Positions 35,454 to 44,678 of a stretch of DNA of 64,000 nt are shown one piece after another. Each line of letters opens with the position of its first letter. The first letter of the stretch is position 1. The notes under the pieces were generated by a model. The model searched no databases and was not told where the DNA came from. It saw only the letters and a list, made by a program, of their open reading frames with translations. Both the position numbers and the translations under genes were made by a program. The stretch comes from Chitinophaga silvisoli. GTDB taxonomy: Bacteria; Bacteroidota; Bacteroidia; Chitinophagales; Chitinophagaceae. The DNA lies in NCBI RefSeq assembly GCF_003412465.1, contig NZ_QTJV01000004.1:1-64000 (forward strand), given 5' to 3'.

Positions 35454-35979
35454 TCTTTATATGAACACTCATAAATGCATAAACTGTTTTTCTTCAATTT
35501 AATTGGTTTTCGAATTGAATTTCATGATTCAAAATCTGGCTTTATCAGCTAATTTGTTCTTCTATCTAATGTTATAATAACAAGTTTAGAGATTTCAATT
35601 ATTTCCATCGATTTTGCATTTTGGAAATTTCAGATCAAATTTTTCCGTCAGGTTTTAAATCATTATAAAATTCAATTTTTCACACGTCCACATCCATCAA
35701 ACTAAATTCATCCATTCTTTACCCCAAAAAAGAAACACAATCGCCCAACCACCGTCCCTCACCACTCCCCCACTCCCAACAAATGAATATTTAATATATA
35801 TAACAGCATTGGGCTGAATCCTATTTTTAAACCCTACCTTTAATAAACGACCCCTACCCCATTTTAATACTCAATAGTTGATGCATGTGAATCTTTCAGG
35901 GTCGTCTCTTAAATAAGTACTGCCGCATTCAGCACTTACAGGTATCATGTAAATATTATGAAAAACGATTAATCCCTAA
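35454..35979. other. Gene-free AT-rich spacer
   Basis: No open frame of interest is seen on either strand. The only structure noticed is a pair of 7-bp complementary words, ACGACCC (35847-35853) and GGGTCGT (35899-35905), 45 bp apart. They could form a leader hairpin ahead of the lipoprotein gene but are weak. Confidence 0.5.
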
Positions 35980-36657
35980 ATGACAATGACACGCAAATTC
36001 GCATTATTATGTATGTTAACTGCCTTCGGTTGCTCCAAAGACCATAATGGGCCTGCTCCAGGAAGAGCCATACTAACATTTCCAGAACAGGATAAGATCT
36101 GTACAAACGGAATACTGCAATCTGATTCCACCACCACCCTGATCTTCACGTGGGAGAACTCTCTAAATACCAGCAATTACGAGCTGCATTATAAAAATCT
36201 CATCTCGCGGGACTCTACATCTATAATAGTCAACAGTAACATGGCAGCTGTACTCCTTCGCAGAGGACAGCCCTACTCATGGTATGTAGTATCAAAATCA
36301 AGTGAGACACCTGTAACCACCAAAAGCGATGTGTGGAAATTCTATATGGAAGGACCAGGAGCAATCACATATGCACCTTACCCCGCAGCATTAACAGCAC
36401 CCCTATTCGGTGCAAAAGTGGATGCCGGAACTGTAGACCTCACCTGGACAGGTAACGACCCGGATAATGACATCAGTAGTTATGATGTCTATTTTGGTAC
36501 AACACTCACTCCTCCTTTATTGCAAAGTAATGTTACCAATATGTACCTCAACGGACTGGCCATAGTAGCAAATACAACTTACTATTGGAAGATTGTAACA
36601 CATGACGCTAAAGGCAATACCTCTATGTCTGATCAATTCCAATTTTTTGTACAATAA
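35980..36657 (+). CDS. Lipoprotein with two FN3-like domains
   Basis: The product is 225 residues with a lipoprotein signal ending LTAFGC (Cys18); the start may be Met1 or Met3. Two beta-sandwich domains resembling fibronectin type III follow, at about 30-120 and 130-225 (the second with VDLTWTGNDPDNDISSYDVY and TTYYWKIVTHDAKGNTS). This is the style of SusE/F-like or PKD-containing surface lipoproteins. Eleven bp separate it from the T9SS protein gene, so the two likely act together at the outer surface. Confidence 0.87.
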   Translation: MTMTRKFALLCMLTAFGCSKDHNGPAPGRAILTFPEQDKICTNGILQSDSTTTLIFTWENSLNTSNYELHYKNLISRDSTSIIVNSNMAAVLLRRGQPYSWYVVSKSSETPVTTKSDVWKFYMEGPGAITYAPYPAALTAPLFGAKVDAGTVDLTWTGNDPDNDISSYDVYFGTTLTPPLLQSNVTNMYLNGLAIVANTTYYWKIVTHDAKGNTSMSDQFQFFVQ

Positions 36658-36668
36658 ACTCCTATTAT

Positions 36669-39227
36669 GTGAAAAACTTTACAATACTCCTCTTTATATG
36701 TTTGCTTGCCATCATCAAAGCAAATGCGCAGACCTCTGTATCGATCTATAAGCCCGCTGCAAATGGAGTCGCGTCGGAAAATATGGAAGTTGTTGCTTTC
36801 GTCAATTCCACCGTACCGATAGATACAGTATGGGCAGCTGTGGGAGATCGCATCACCCAACTCTCATACAGCAGTATTTATTTTGGCTACCAGGGATACA
36901 TTGATCTCACAGGTCTTACACAGGGGCCTCAGCAGGTAATTATCACCGTCAGAAAACAGCTCGTAGACGTTGCAAAGGATACACAACAATTTATTTATGA
37001 CAGGCTGCCCCTCGTCACAATTGATGCACCATCCCCTAATACTGTTTTTTCGGACCTGCTCCATGTAAAAGCACATGTGAGTGATCCTGGCAGCGCGAAT
37101 TGTGCCGGCAAGGTGAGCTTTGGTAGTTATTCCTTTTCGTTCGTCAATAATATTGATACTTTAATAGATCCCGCTCCAGGCGTCCTCTATACCGATAATA
37201 ACCTGATCGTACAGGCCATCGATAGCGCCGGCCAAACCTCAAATGCGAAGGTGATGGTGTACCGCGAGAACAGTCCTTTCCTGATGCCTGTATTTTCCAC
37301 AGCTGGCAGGATTGTGGATTTCAGGGATCATCGGGTGCTGGTGCGCACAGGCACTGATATCAAGCCCGTATATAGCATTATTAATATACAGGACTCCTCG
37401 ACAAGCGTGATGCTCCCGGATACGGCATCAAATACCATGATTACCCAGGCAATACTTTGTGATACAGGCGCAGCAATTGTCGTATACACTTTGGGGCTAC
37501 CTTCCCCACCTTTCCGGGATCATCTCTACTATTGGAATGAGACAAGTTACACCGACATTTCCGCGCCAACAAATACGACTCCATTCCAGGGTACCTTTGG
37601 TATGCTAAGTAGTGGGAATACCCTGTTATGGCAACAGAACGGTGGTTCTAACGCCAGATTAGGCGTGACGAACCTATCCTCTTTGTCTACTACAACAGTA
37701 GGGACCGGGAATATTATAGATGGCTATCTGCAGCCAGACGGCAAAAAGATTTCATACAGTGCACTGTCTGCCGGCACATCAGAAGTGTTCACCTATGATG
37801 TAGAAAGTGGCACGAATAGTCAGATTACCACCACCGGATCTAACTTCTATTCGATGGTAGACGGCAATACGATCGCATATAATCACCAGGGAGAAATACA
37901 TATTAAGGAAGGTACCAACGATCTGAAGTTTGGTGTAAATACTGATAGCGAATATCCATTTGTCTTTTATCAATTGAAAGATCAATATATACTATACGCC
38001 ATTATGGATGGCAAGAATCAGAAACAAGTATACCTGCGTTATCCTGATAAGAAAAAGATCCAGAAAGTAAGTCAGCTCACAGCTAACGGGAATATAGAAC
38101 GCCTGGGAGACAGAAGCCGTGTGCTCTATTACACCGGCGATACCAGATACTATACTGATAGTGTTAATACTGGAAAGGCAGTTTCTGGTACGCATGGCCA
38201 GGTATATTTTGTGAATGGTGAGTTTTACCTGGCGCTTCAGGGTAACCTGTACAGGTATAACATTCCTTTTGGTATCCAATTGCCCAAGATCAATTCGTTC
38301 TTCCCTGATACAGCCAGAACAGGCATGACCGTTATTATTAAAGGCGTGGCTTTTACAGGTGCCACCGCTGTTAGCTTCGGCCACAAACCGGCAGGATTCT
38401 TCCAGGTTTTATCTGACTCTGTGATCAGGGCAGTCGTAGGCGAAGGTGCCAGTGGTGCTGTATCAGTGACCACCCCTGAAACCACCGCTTCTCTGGCAGG
38501 ATTTACTTATTCCTTCTATTTACCGGCAGATTATTTTAAAGTGGCAGTACAAAGCGCTTACTGCAAGGGGGGCATTGGGTCTGTGATAGTAAAAGCAGAT
38601 CAGCCCGGAAACTATACGGCAGTACTGATCTCCGACGGAGGCTCTGTGTATCATTTTACCGATAGTCTGAACATTACCAGTTTTCCTGCCGGCACCTACC
38701 AGTTGGAGATATCCGTAGATGGTCAGCCGGATTATAAACAGATCTATACAGTGATTATTACTGAACCTGCACCATTGTCAGCCTATATTGCAATGAACCC
38801 GTCAGGACTTGAGCTGGACATTCAGCTGACCGGTGCCGCCGTCTATCATATTCTCCTGAATGATTCCACCATTACAACTACGGAAAACAAATTGTCCCTG
38901 AAGTTGAAAGATGGTGTAAACACGATTGTGGTCATGACGGATAAAGAATGCCAGGGAACCATTACTAAAAGTATCGTGATTGGTAAAAACAGATTACCTT
39001 ACCCCAATCCGTTTAACGATAAAGTATACCTCAACCTGGGTAATGAAAATGTGCCTTCGGCATTGATATCGATCTATAATTCCACCGGACAGCTGATCTA
39101 TAACCGTAGTTATAATAACGTCTCCGGTGTTATCTCTATTGACCTCGATAATAATGGGAAAGGACTTTATCTGCTTAAACTGCGGACAGGTAATACTGAA
39201 TCCTCCTTTAAGCTGATGAAAAACTGA
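36669..39227 (+). CDS. Large secreted protein with propeller-like repeats, IPT/TIG domain and T9SS sorting signal
   Basis: The product is 852 residues beginning with GTG at 36669; the signal peptide MKNFTILLFICLLAIIKANAQ supports this start. The middle third (about 210-530) shows TolB/WD40-like blades (VFTYDVESGTNSQITTTGSN, DRSRVLYYTGDTRYYTD). An IPT/TIG domain follows (INSFFPDTARTGMTVIIKGV, ATAVSFGHKPAGF). The last 80 residues (LPYPNPFNDKVYLNLG, ISIYNSTGQLIYNRSY, GLYLLKLRTGN) form a type A T9SS domain. It is probably a cell-surface protein; its ligand or substrate is unknown. Confidence 0.9.
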   Translation: MKNFTILLFICLLAIIKANAQTSVSIYKPAANGVASENMEVVAFVNSTVPIDTVWAAVGDRITQLSYSSIYFGYQGYIDLTGLTQGPQQVIITVRKQLVDVAKDTQQFIYDRLPLVTIDAPSPNTVFSDLLHVKAHVSDPGSANCAGKVSFGSYSFSFVNNIDTLIDPAPGVLYTDNNLIVQAIDSAGQTSNAKVMVYRENSPFLMPVFSTAGRIVDFRDHRVLVRTGTDIKPVYSIINIQDSSTSVMLPDTASNTMITQAILCDTGAAIVVYTLGLPSPPFRDHLYYWNETSYTDISAPTNTTPFQGTFGMLSSGNTLLWQQNGGSNARLGVTNLSSLSTTTVGTGNIIDGYLQPDGKKISYSALSAGTSEVFTYDVESGTNSQITTTGSNFYSMVDGNTIAYNHQGEIHIKEGTNDLKFGVNTDSEYPFVFYQLKDQYILYAIMDGKNQKQVYLRYPDKKKIQKVSQLTANGNIERLGDRSRVLYYTGDTRYYTDSVNTGKAVSGTHGQVYFVNGEFYLALQGNLYRYNIPFGIQLPKINSFFPDTARTGMTVIIKGVAFTGATAVSFGHKPAGFFQVLSDSVIRAVVGEGASGAVSVTTPETTASLAGFTYSFYLPADYFKVAVQSAYCKGGIGSVIVKADQPGNYTAVLISDGGSVYHFTDSLNITSFPAGTYQLEISVDGQPDYKQIYTVIITEPAPLSAYIAMNPSGLELDIQLTGAAVYHILLNDSTITTTENKLSLKLKDGVNTIVVMTDKECQGTITKSIVIGKNRLPYPNPFNDKVYLNLGNENVPSALISIYNSTGQLIYNRSYNNVSGVISIDLDNNGKGLYLLKLRTGNTESSFKLMKN

Positions 39228-39810
39228 TAAATTTAAGTTGTGCGGGGCGATAACCCGCACAACTCTCCCTCTGCCGGATCATTTTACCGGGAATAAAATT
39301 CAGACTTATAGTAGAACTGAGATGTATAAATAGTCCCTTCCCTCTTTCCCGGAAGTAAGGAATAAAGGTCCGGGTGACCCAAATAACGCCTAACAGTGTT
39401 AATCCAAATACTGTGGCCACACTGTAGATGTAAGCAACAGTTATGGGAAAACCAATCAGTGTCATCATGCGTGGGTTCTTCGCTTTCATTTCATTGATCC
39501 AGCCCTTCAAAAAAGGCATACCCCCATAAAAGAAAATAACGGACGACAATAAAAGCAACACATACTTTGAACCCGGAAAGCTTATATGGATACCCAGCCA
39601 GTGTTGTATCATTTCAGAAAGCAGCATGGTGGGTACAGTTAACACCAGCACCACGTAAAATCTTTTCCTGAAATCTTCAATCATCATCGCATGATGGTCA
39701 TGGCCGGCGTGCCCCATTGGCGGGTTTGCATCATGCATTTAATGATGAGTATGAGCCGAAGTTTCTTTTTTCATTTCATGCTGGGAATGTTCATGGGGAT
39801 GATGTTCCAT
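39208..39810 (-). pseudogene. Remnant of a CopB-type copper P-type ATPase gene
   Basis: The frame starting at ATG 39810 reads MEHHPHEHSQHEMKKETSAHTHH, then TAA, then continues in the same frame with MHDANPPMGHAGHDHHAMMI, so a nonsense codon interrupts the His-rich metal-binding N-terminus. The following DFRKRFYVVLVLTVPTMLLS, FYGGMPFLKGWINEMKAKNP and GFPITVAYIYSVATVFGL match the first membrane helices of heavy-metal P-type ATPases. Homology ends near 39400. The phosphorylation DKTGT motif, ATP domain and CPx motif are absent. This is about 15-20 percent of a normal gene. Confidence 0.85.
39236..39264 (+). terminator. Hairpin after the T9SS protein gene
   Basis: Perfect 11-bp arms AGTTGTGCGGG/CCCGCACAACT (39236-39246, 39254-39264) lie 9 bp past the stop, without a T-run. 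Confidence 0.6.
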
Positions 39811-39920
39811 AACGAAAGCTTTGGTTGCAATTTACTGTGAACAGTGCGTTGAACCGTTATATAATTTCCGGATTGTTTAACATGGGTTCCGGACCGGCAG
39901 ATAGCAGATGACGCTTTTAT

Positions 39921-41168
39921 TTATACCACCCTGGCTATTTTCTCCATAATACGATAGCTGTCGCCAAACCTGCAAAGCGCATCGCAGTGTTGCCGCAGTT
40001 CGGAAAAAAGAATATACTTAATCGGAATGTTGCTGCCTTTGATGGCCGGCCTGGACAGTTGCAGCTTCACATCCTTCTCCCTGCTATCCGGCACAATCAG
40101 ATAAAGCACCTCATCGCCGTCAGCAATCGTATAGCTTAAATCCGTTAACCTCAATATGCCCGAATAAATACTGGTGCTTTTTTCCACTTCAAACGCGGCT
40201 ACTACATTATTGGTACCTTTCTGAAACCAAAGCACATCAATGAGCCGGATGGTATTCAGCACGTCCTTCTCACAGTTCATAGCAGGGAATGACTGGAGAC
40301 TTATGAAAGAAAAATTTTGACCGTTACAGCTCTTTGACCGGTCATTAGCGGCAGCTATCACATCATATCCCAGGGCGCTGCCGATTTTTAATAAATGATA
40401 TTGCATTTCGGTATGAAGGTTTTCTTCTGCCCGCTCTTCATTTACTTCTTTATGGCGTTTTTCAATGGCCTTCTCCAGTTTCTGTCTTTCTGCTTCCGAC
40501 AGGTATTCATCCGTGCCAAGTATTATTTTTTGTGCACCAATTTCAAACAGCAGCCCGGCGATAGCACCTAAATCCGATGACAGTTCCTGGCGGTATTGCA
40601 GATTGGCATCCAGCACCACCTCCCTTAGTTTGAGGTATTCAGTCCAACTGCCCAGTTTCTTTTTGTCTTTGAACAAAAAATTGAATCCATTGATAATGGC
40701 TGTATTGAAAGGAGGAATAATAGTGGGGTGCAGAAAATATAAAATACTGGCAACGGCAGGTCCTAATCCTTTTATTTTATACGCATCCAGCTTAATGATT
40801 TCTTTAATAACCTGGTCTTCCGATTTTGCATGCAAACAATTTTCAAGAAATTGCCCGAAGGCCTGTTTGTTGCCTTCATGTTCATAAATATCTGGAATAC
40901 GCAGTTTGGGTTTCCAGTAAAAGGGATGTGCCGCACCTTCAAAAACCTGTTTTTGTTCCGTAATGCAGGTTAGTACAAACTCCAGGGATGTGCCTTTAAA
41001 ATCATTGGGGAAGCGCCCGCATTTAATATCATCCACTACCTGTTGCACACCCCGGCGAATAGAACGGAACGCCTTTAACCGCTCTTCATTATTTACAAAC
41101 CAGGTATTATAAACAGACTCTTTGTCTGCTTTATATTGCTGTATAACGGAACTCAGGGAAGTGCTCAT
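39921..41168 (-). CDS. HhH plus PD-(D/E)XK-like nuclease, orphan
   Basis: The product is 415 residues. Residues 130-165 ([29 protein letters not shown]) form a helix-hairpin-helix segment like those in DNA-binding repair proteins. A coiled region at about 220-250 leads into a C-terminal domain with [20 protein letters not shown] (Asp311) and [12 protein letters not shown] (Glu327-x-Glu329-Lys330). This fits a variant PD-(D/E)XK restriction-endonuclease-like core. No methyltransferase or helicase gene is adjacent, so it is not an obvious restriction-modification system. DNA repair, defence or mobile-element origin are all possible. It is the only clearly intact large gene in a decayed stretch. 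Confidence 0.82.
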   Translation of the reverse strand: MSTSLSSVIQQYKADKESVYNTWFVNNEERLKAFRSIRRGVQQVVDDIKCGRFPNDFKGTSLEFVLTCITEQKQVFEGAAHPFYWKPKLRIPDIYEHEGNKQAFGQFLENCLHAKSEDQVIKEIIKLDAYKIKGLGPAVASILYFLHPTIIPPFNTAIINGFNFLFKDKKKLGSWTEYLKLREVVLDANLQYRQELSSDLGAIAGLLFEIGAQKIILGTDEYLSEAERQKLEKAIEKRHKEVNEERAEENLHTEMQYHLLKIGSALGYDVIAAANDRSKSCNGQNFSFISLQSFPAMNCEKDVLNTIRLIDVLWFQKGTNNVVAAFEVEKSTSIYSGILRLTDLSYTIADGDEVLYLIVPDSREKDVKLQLSRPAIKGSNIPIKYILFSELRQHCDALCRFGDSYRIMEKIARVV

Positions 41169-41598
41169 CTTATTTTGCGGGTTATCTTTTACAATTAGAA
41201 AACCAGTTTAAAGTACTTATTTTCTGGTAATCTGTCATGCTTCAGGAATGCATTCGCTGCCTGATAGAAATCACCGTACGCAGTGACTGGTGTCATCGTT
41301 ACCAATAGTCCATTTTTTATAGGAACGTTTGTCTATATGACCGGATCTTAGCTGTACTTTTTTGCTGATCACTTCAGTTTTGCTTTTTGGAGTAACAGTT
41401 AGGTTGATGATAACGGAGTCATAAAGCAAAAATAATGGTTGCAGAAAATAAAATCTCATCATCACCTCATAGGCCGAACGCAATTGCTGACAGTTCCAGT
41501 TACTATATCCCACCCTGGAGGTTTATTGAGGGTATAATCAGAAAATTAAGTGGGAAGTTCAGCCTGGGTTGCTACTATTTGGTACATAGAACAGTAAA
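41169..41598. other. Gap without a supportable gene
   Basis: A minus-strand open frame at 41271-41513 (80 residues, GTG start) has no recognisable domain and might be a further gene remnant. Nothing else is seen. Confidence 0.4.
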
Positions 41599-41639
41599 AG
41601 CAAAGCTTCAAAATACTTAACGTATTTTGCGGCTTTGCT
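41599..41639 (-). terminator. Terminator of the RRM gene
   Basis: Outer AGCAAAGC/GCTTTGCT and inner CAAAATAC/GTATTTTG pairings form a long imperfect hairpin (41599-41639). A T-rich stretch follows on the minus strand, 54 bp past the RRM gene stop. Confidence 0.75.
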
Positions 41640-41692
41640 CTTCTGCTCCCTTAACAGATAAAGGTAATCGACGTTTTTAAAACATCCAATTA

Positions 41693-42001
41693 TTAGTATC
41701 TGGGTCTAAATCCTGGTCTTGGGCCGGATCTGGAGAAACGATTATTTTCTGGTCTTTCAGGTTTGGGACGAGCCTCATACACTACTATTGTCTGGCCAGC
41801 AACAACTGAATTATTCAATTCCTGGATTGCCTGCCCTGCATTGGAATCGTCTGGCATTTCAACGAATGCAAAGCCCTTAGAACGGCCACTATACTTATCA
41901 TAAGCAACATTTATACTATATACAACTCCATATGGGTCAAATAAAGACCATATTTCATCTTCAGTTGTTCTGTCACTTAAATTACCTACAAAAATATTCA
42001 C
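41693..42001 (-). CDS. RRM RNA-binding protein
   Basis: The product is 102 residues from a GTG at 42001; the reading MNIFVGNLSDRTTEDEIWSL is the usual start of bacterial RRM proteins, and no ATG lies upstream in frame. RNP2 is NIFVGNL, RNP1 is KGFAFVEM, then a short basic Arg/Pro/Gly tail (RFSRSGPRPGFRPRY). Such single-RRM proteins are small cytoplasmic RNA chaperones, often cold- or growth-regulated, in Bacteroidota and cyanobacteria. The AT-rich leader over 200 bp long may hold regulatory structure. Confidence 0.92.
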   Translation of the reverse strand: MNIFVGNLSDRTTEDEIWSLFDPYGVVYSINVAYDKYSGRSKGFAFVEMPDDSNAGQAIQELNNSVVAGQTIVVYEARPKPERPENNRFSRSGPRPGFRPRY

Positions 42002-42279
42002 AATTATAATTTTAATTAAACACACATAATGCTAAAAACCATCGACTTAGGAAGAAAAAGAAACCCAAAACAATTCAGATGGGGCCAAATGCAACCGTGC
42101 TAAAGTTAGAGCAATAAATTGGGTAATACGGGATTAATTTATAATGATATTAGATTATTATAAATTTCTCTAATAAGGATGCAGTATTAGTACTAACAGA
42201 TCAGCTCTACCGAATGCCTGTGAGGGATGCCTGTTTTAATATGAATAGAATAGCGGTGCTAATAAAAAGTGCTTTAGGG

Positions 42280-42630
42280 CTAGCTATTGCCATATAGCTC
42301 CACGATACTTTTACATGGAAAGGCCATACGCAAAATAAAAACGACTAAATGCGCGATTTGATCTAAAAAACCATGCTCTTTGGGTAGAAGGCCGTTGATA
42401 TTGCAATTTTATCGCATCAATAAGTAGATGTAAAAAGCTAATCACTAAGGCTACTCTCCACAAACCAAGGTTCCACGTAACTAATAGAATAAGTATAAAG
42501 TGGATGCATACGTGAATATATAAATAATGAGAGCGCCATTTCTTTAACTCTTTATTGGCCACCCATTTGCTGGTTTGAAAAAAAAGTCACCAAGAATATG
42601 GGCTAAAAAGAATTGAAGTAGCAGAATCAT
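42280..42630 (-). pseudogene. Frameshifted DUF3307 membrane protein gene
   Basis: The parts read in three frames. From ATG 42630: MILLLQFFLAHILGDFFF. After a run of eight Ts (nine would restore the frame, at about 42577-42584): QTSKWVANKELKKWRSHYLY, then HVCIHFILILLVTW and HLLIDAIKLQYQ. After a second slip near 42380: FLDQIAHLVVFILRMAF, then SIVELYGNS and stop at 42280. Together these give a complete DUF3307-like protein of about 117 residues. Two single-base slips in homopolymers mean a pseudogene, unless they are sequencing errors. Confidence 0.82.
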
Positions 42631-42723
42631 ATCAACTGATTTTTTCTATGATGCATTTCTCATAAAATGAGACTAAATCCAATATTTCGTCATAATGTGC
42701 TCTTTTCTGAGCCTATTTTGATT

Positions 42724-42773
42724 TTATCGGTAATAAAAGCGATAATTTAAATTATCGCTTTTATTACCGATAA
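42724..42773. repeat. Perfect 50-bp palindrome
   Basis: Every base from 42724 to 42773 pairs with its mirror around the centre between 42748 and 42749. Each 25-base half begins TTATCGGTAATAAAAGCGAT. There is no loop, so it is a true cruciform-capable palindrome rather than a terminator; no gene ends directly beside it. It contains AAAAGCGATAA, also found upstream of modA (25221-25231). Confidence 0.95.
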
Positions 42774-42930
42774 GTATGCTTATTTAGAATCTGAGATAAT
42801 TTCGGATGAATATATAAGTGCATGTAAAATTACTACATAACAAATCTCGTCAAACGATTTAAAATGTAATAAGACATTGAATTTCAATCAAGTAATTGAG
42901 TTATCACCTGGAAAATAGCACAAGCAACTA

Positions 42931-43140
42931 TCAGCCTTTATGTTCAATTTTCATCGTAACTGAAGGTTTTTCATGAGCTATAATAATGAGTCCTTTTTTT
43001 CCCGCCCCCAGCTTTAATGTATAATTTAGATACCGTGGCGACATTTTCAATGCTGATGCCATTTATAAAACAGCCGGAAGCCCGCCTTTTAACAAACTCT
43101 CATTCGCAGCTTCCAAAAATCCTCCCGTATGCTTTACTTT
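42931..43140 (-). pseudogene. Frameshifted C-terminal gene fragment of unknown family
   Basis: Read on the minus strand, KVKHTGGFLEAANESLLKGG, LPAVL and then, after a one-base slip near 43060, INGISIENVATVSKLYIKAG, GGKKGLIIIAHEKPSVTMKI and EHKG to a TGA at 42931. The composition is clearly protein-like across the slip. No start is seen upstream. I do not recognise the family. Confidence 0.5.
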
Positions 43141-43230
43141 AAAAAATAATTAACGTATTTTTTGAAGTAATAAGAGAATCCAACATGTAATAAACGCCGA
43201 AACCAAACATATAACCGGAAGATTTAGCTT

Positions 43231-44652
43231 ATGAAGACCTCTCTTACCCTGGCTTTTGTTTTTATCTTCTCCATCCATTCGTTGGCCCAGAATTGGCAGG
43301 ATACAACGAAGCTAATCGGGGAAATTTTCAGCCGTTACCAACCCGGGCATCCCGGCTGTCAACTAGCCATTAGCCGTCACGGTAAAATAATCTATTCCAG
43401 GGCATGGGGCCTTTCCGACCTGGAGCACTCCACACCACTCTCTACATCCAGCATCATAGAAGCAGGATCAGTGTCAAAACAGTTCACCGCCGCCGCCATA
43501 TTGCTCTTACAATCAGCAGGAAAACTCTCCCTTAATGACGATGTCCGGAAGTACCTGCCTGAACTACCAGACTATGGGAAAATAATAACGTTGAAAGACA
43601 TGATTCATCATACGAGCGGACTAAAAGATTGGGGAAGCCTGATGGCGTTTTCTGACTGGCCCCGGGGAACTAAAATCTATTCGAATGAAGATGTGCTACG
43701 CATCATCATCAGGCAGAAATCACTTAATCATAACCCAGGCGAAGAATTTCTTTATAGCAATACCAATTATGTACTGTTGGCAATCATCGTGCAAAGAGTA
43801 AGTGGTCAATCCCTCGCTGAGTTCACCAGCCTGAAAATATTTCGCCCTCTACAGATGAATTCCACCCAATGGAGAAACGATATCCGCCGTGTGGTTCCTG
43901 GCAGGGCTATTGCATATTCGAAGGAAGGAGATTTGTACTTTACTGATATGCCCTACGAAAATGTATATGGTAATGGCGGCTTGCTGACCACCGCTGAAGA
44001 TCTCCTAAAGTGGAACGATTATTATACTCATGCTAATCTTGACGGGCCAGGCTTTTTAAAAGAGCAGCTCGACACTATTCCGTTGAATAATGGACAACCC
44101 AATAATTATGCTGCCGGACTTCGCCTGGTCAATATTAAAGGATTTAACGCCATCGTCCATGACGGCGCAACAGCGGCATACCGATCCATATTAGAGTACT
44201 ATCCTGAACTTGATCTGGGAATTGCATGGCTGGCAAACACCTCGGAATTTGATGGAAAAGACGATGGTCTGGATGCACTGAGAAGCCTGCTCCTGGGTGA
44301 AAAAACTCCTGCTAAAGAAAATAAGGTGGCTGTTATTTCAAAAGGCAAATCCTCCGGTTCCGAAATGCCTGCGAAGAATATTGTCCTGAACAAGGAGGCA
44401 CTCCAGGTGTATGAGGGCAATTACAGATCTTCTGAAGTGGAAAGTTCATTGGAAATAGTATTGACTGGAACCACCATAAAAATAAAGCGGATTAAAGGAG
44501 ATATCTTTACGCTGCAACCTGTTTCTGACCAGGAATTTAAAATAGAAAATTCCAGGATCAAAGTAGTATTTGAAAAAAATGCTGACGGAAAAGTACTTCA
44601 ATTGAAATTTAGCAGTCCAAAAGTAAGAAACGTGTGTTTTGAAAAAACATAA
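43231..44652 (+). CDS. Exported serine hydrolase, class C beta-lactamase family
   Basis: The product is 473 residues with a signal peptide (MKTSLTLAFVFIFSIHSLAQ). The catalytic SxxK is Ser80-Val-Ser-Lys83 (EAGSVSKQFTAAA), the second motif YSN is at 175-177, and HDG appears in AIVHDGATAAYRS as the KTG-box equivalent. The family includes AmpC-like beta-lactamases, D-amino-acid peptidases and esterases (EstB type). The C-terminal 100 residues are a lipocalin-like beta domain common in Bacteroidota members. True antibiotic hydrolysis is not implied. Confidence 0.92.
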   Translation: MKTSLTLAFVFIFSIHSLAQNWQDTTKLIGEIFSRYQPGHPGCQLAISRHGKIIYSRAWGLSDLEHSTPLSTSSIIEAGSVSKQFTAAAILLLQSAGKLSLNDDVRKYLPELPDYGKIITLKDMIHHTSGLKDWGSLMAFSDWPRGTKIYSNEDVLRIIIRQKSLNHNPGEEFLYSNTNYVLLAIIVQRVSGQSLAEFTSLKIFRPLQMNSTQWRNDIRRVVPGRAIAYSKEGDLYFTDMPYENVYGNGGLLTTAEDLLKWNDYYTHANLDGPGFLKEQLDTIPLNNGQPNNYAAGLRLVNIKGFNAIVHDGATAAYRSILEYYPELDLGIAWLANTSEFDGKDDGLDALRSLLLGEKTPAKENKVAVISKGKSSGSEMPAKNIVLNKEALQVYEGNYRSSEVESSLEIVLTGTTIKIKRIKGDIFTLQPVSDQEFKIENSRIKVVFEKNADGKVLQLKFSSPKVRNVCFEKT

Positions 44653-44678
44653 TTGTTTAACCTATAAAATTCCACATT

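Noticed and set aside
41271..41513. 80-residue minus-strand gene
   Set aside because: GTG start, no recognisable motif, no promoter; it could be a remnant but I cannot support it.
35346..43200. Integrated element bounded by tRNA-Asp
   Set aside because: No integrase gene and no repeat of the tRNA 3' end was found downstream within the window.
43231..44652. Beta-lactam resistance gene
   Set aside because: SxxK, YSN and an HxG motif identify the serine hydrolase superfamily only; most such proteins are esterases or peptidases.
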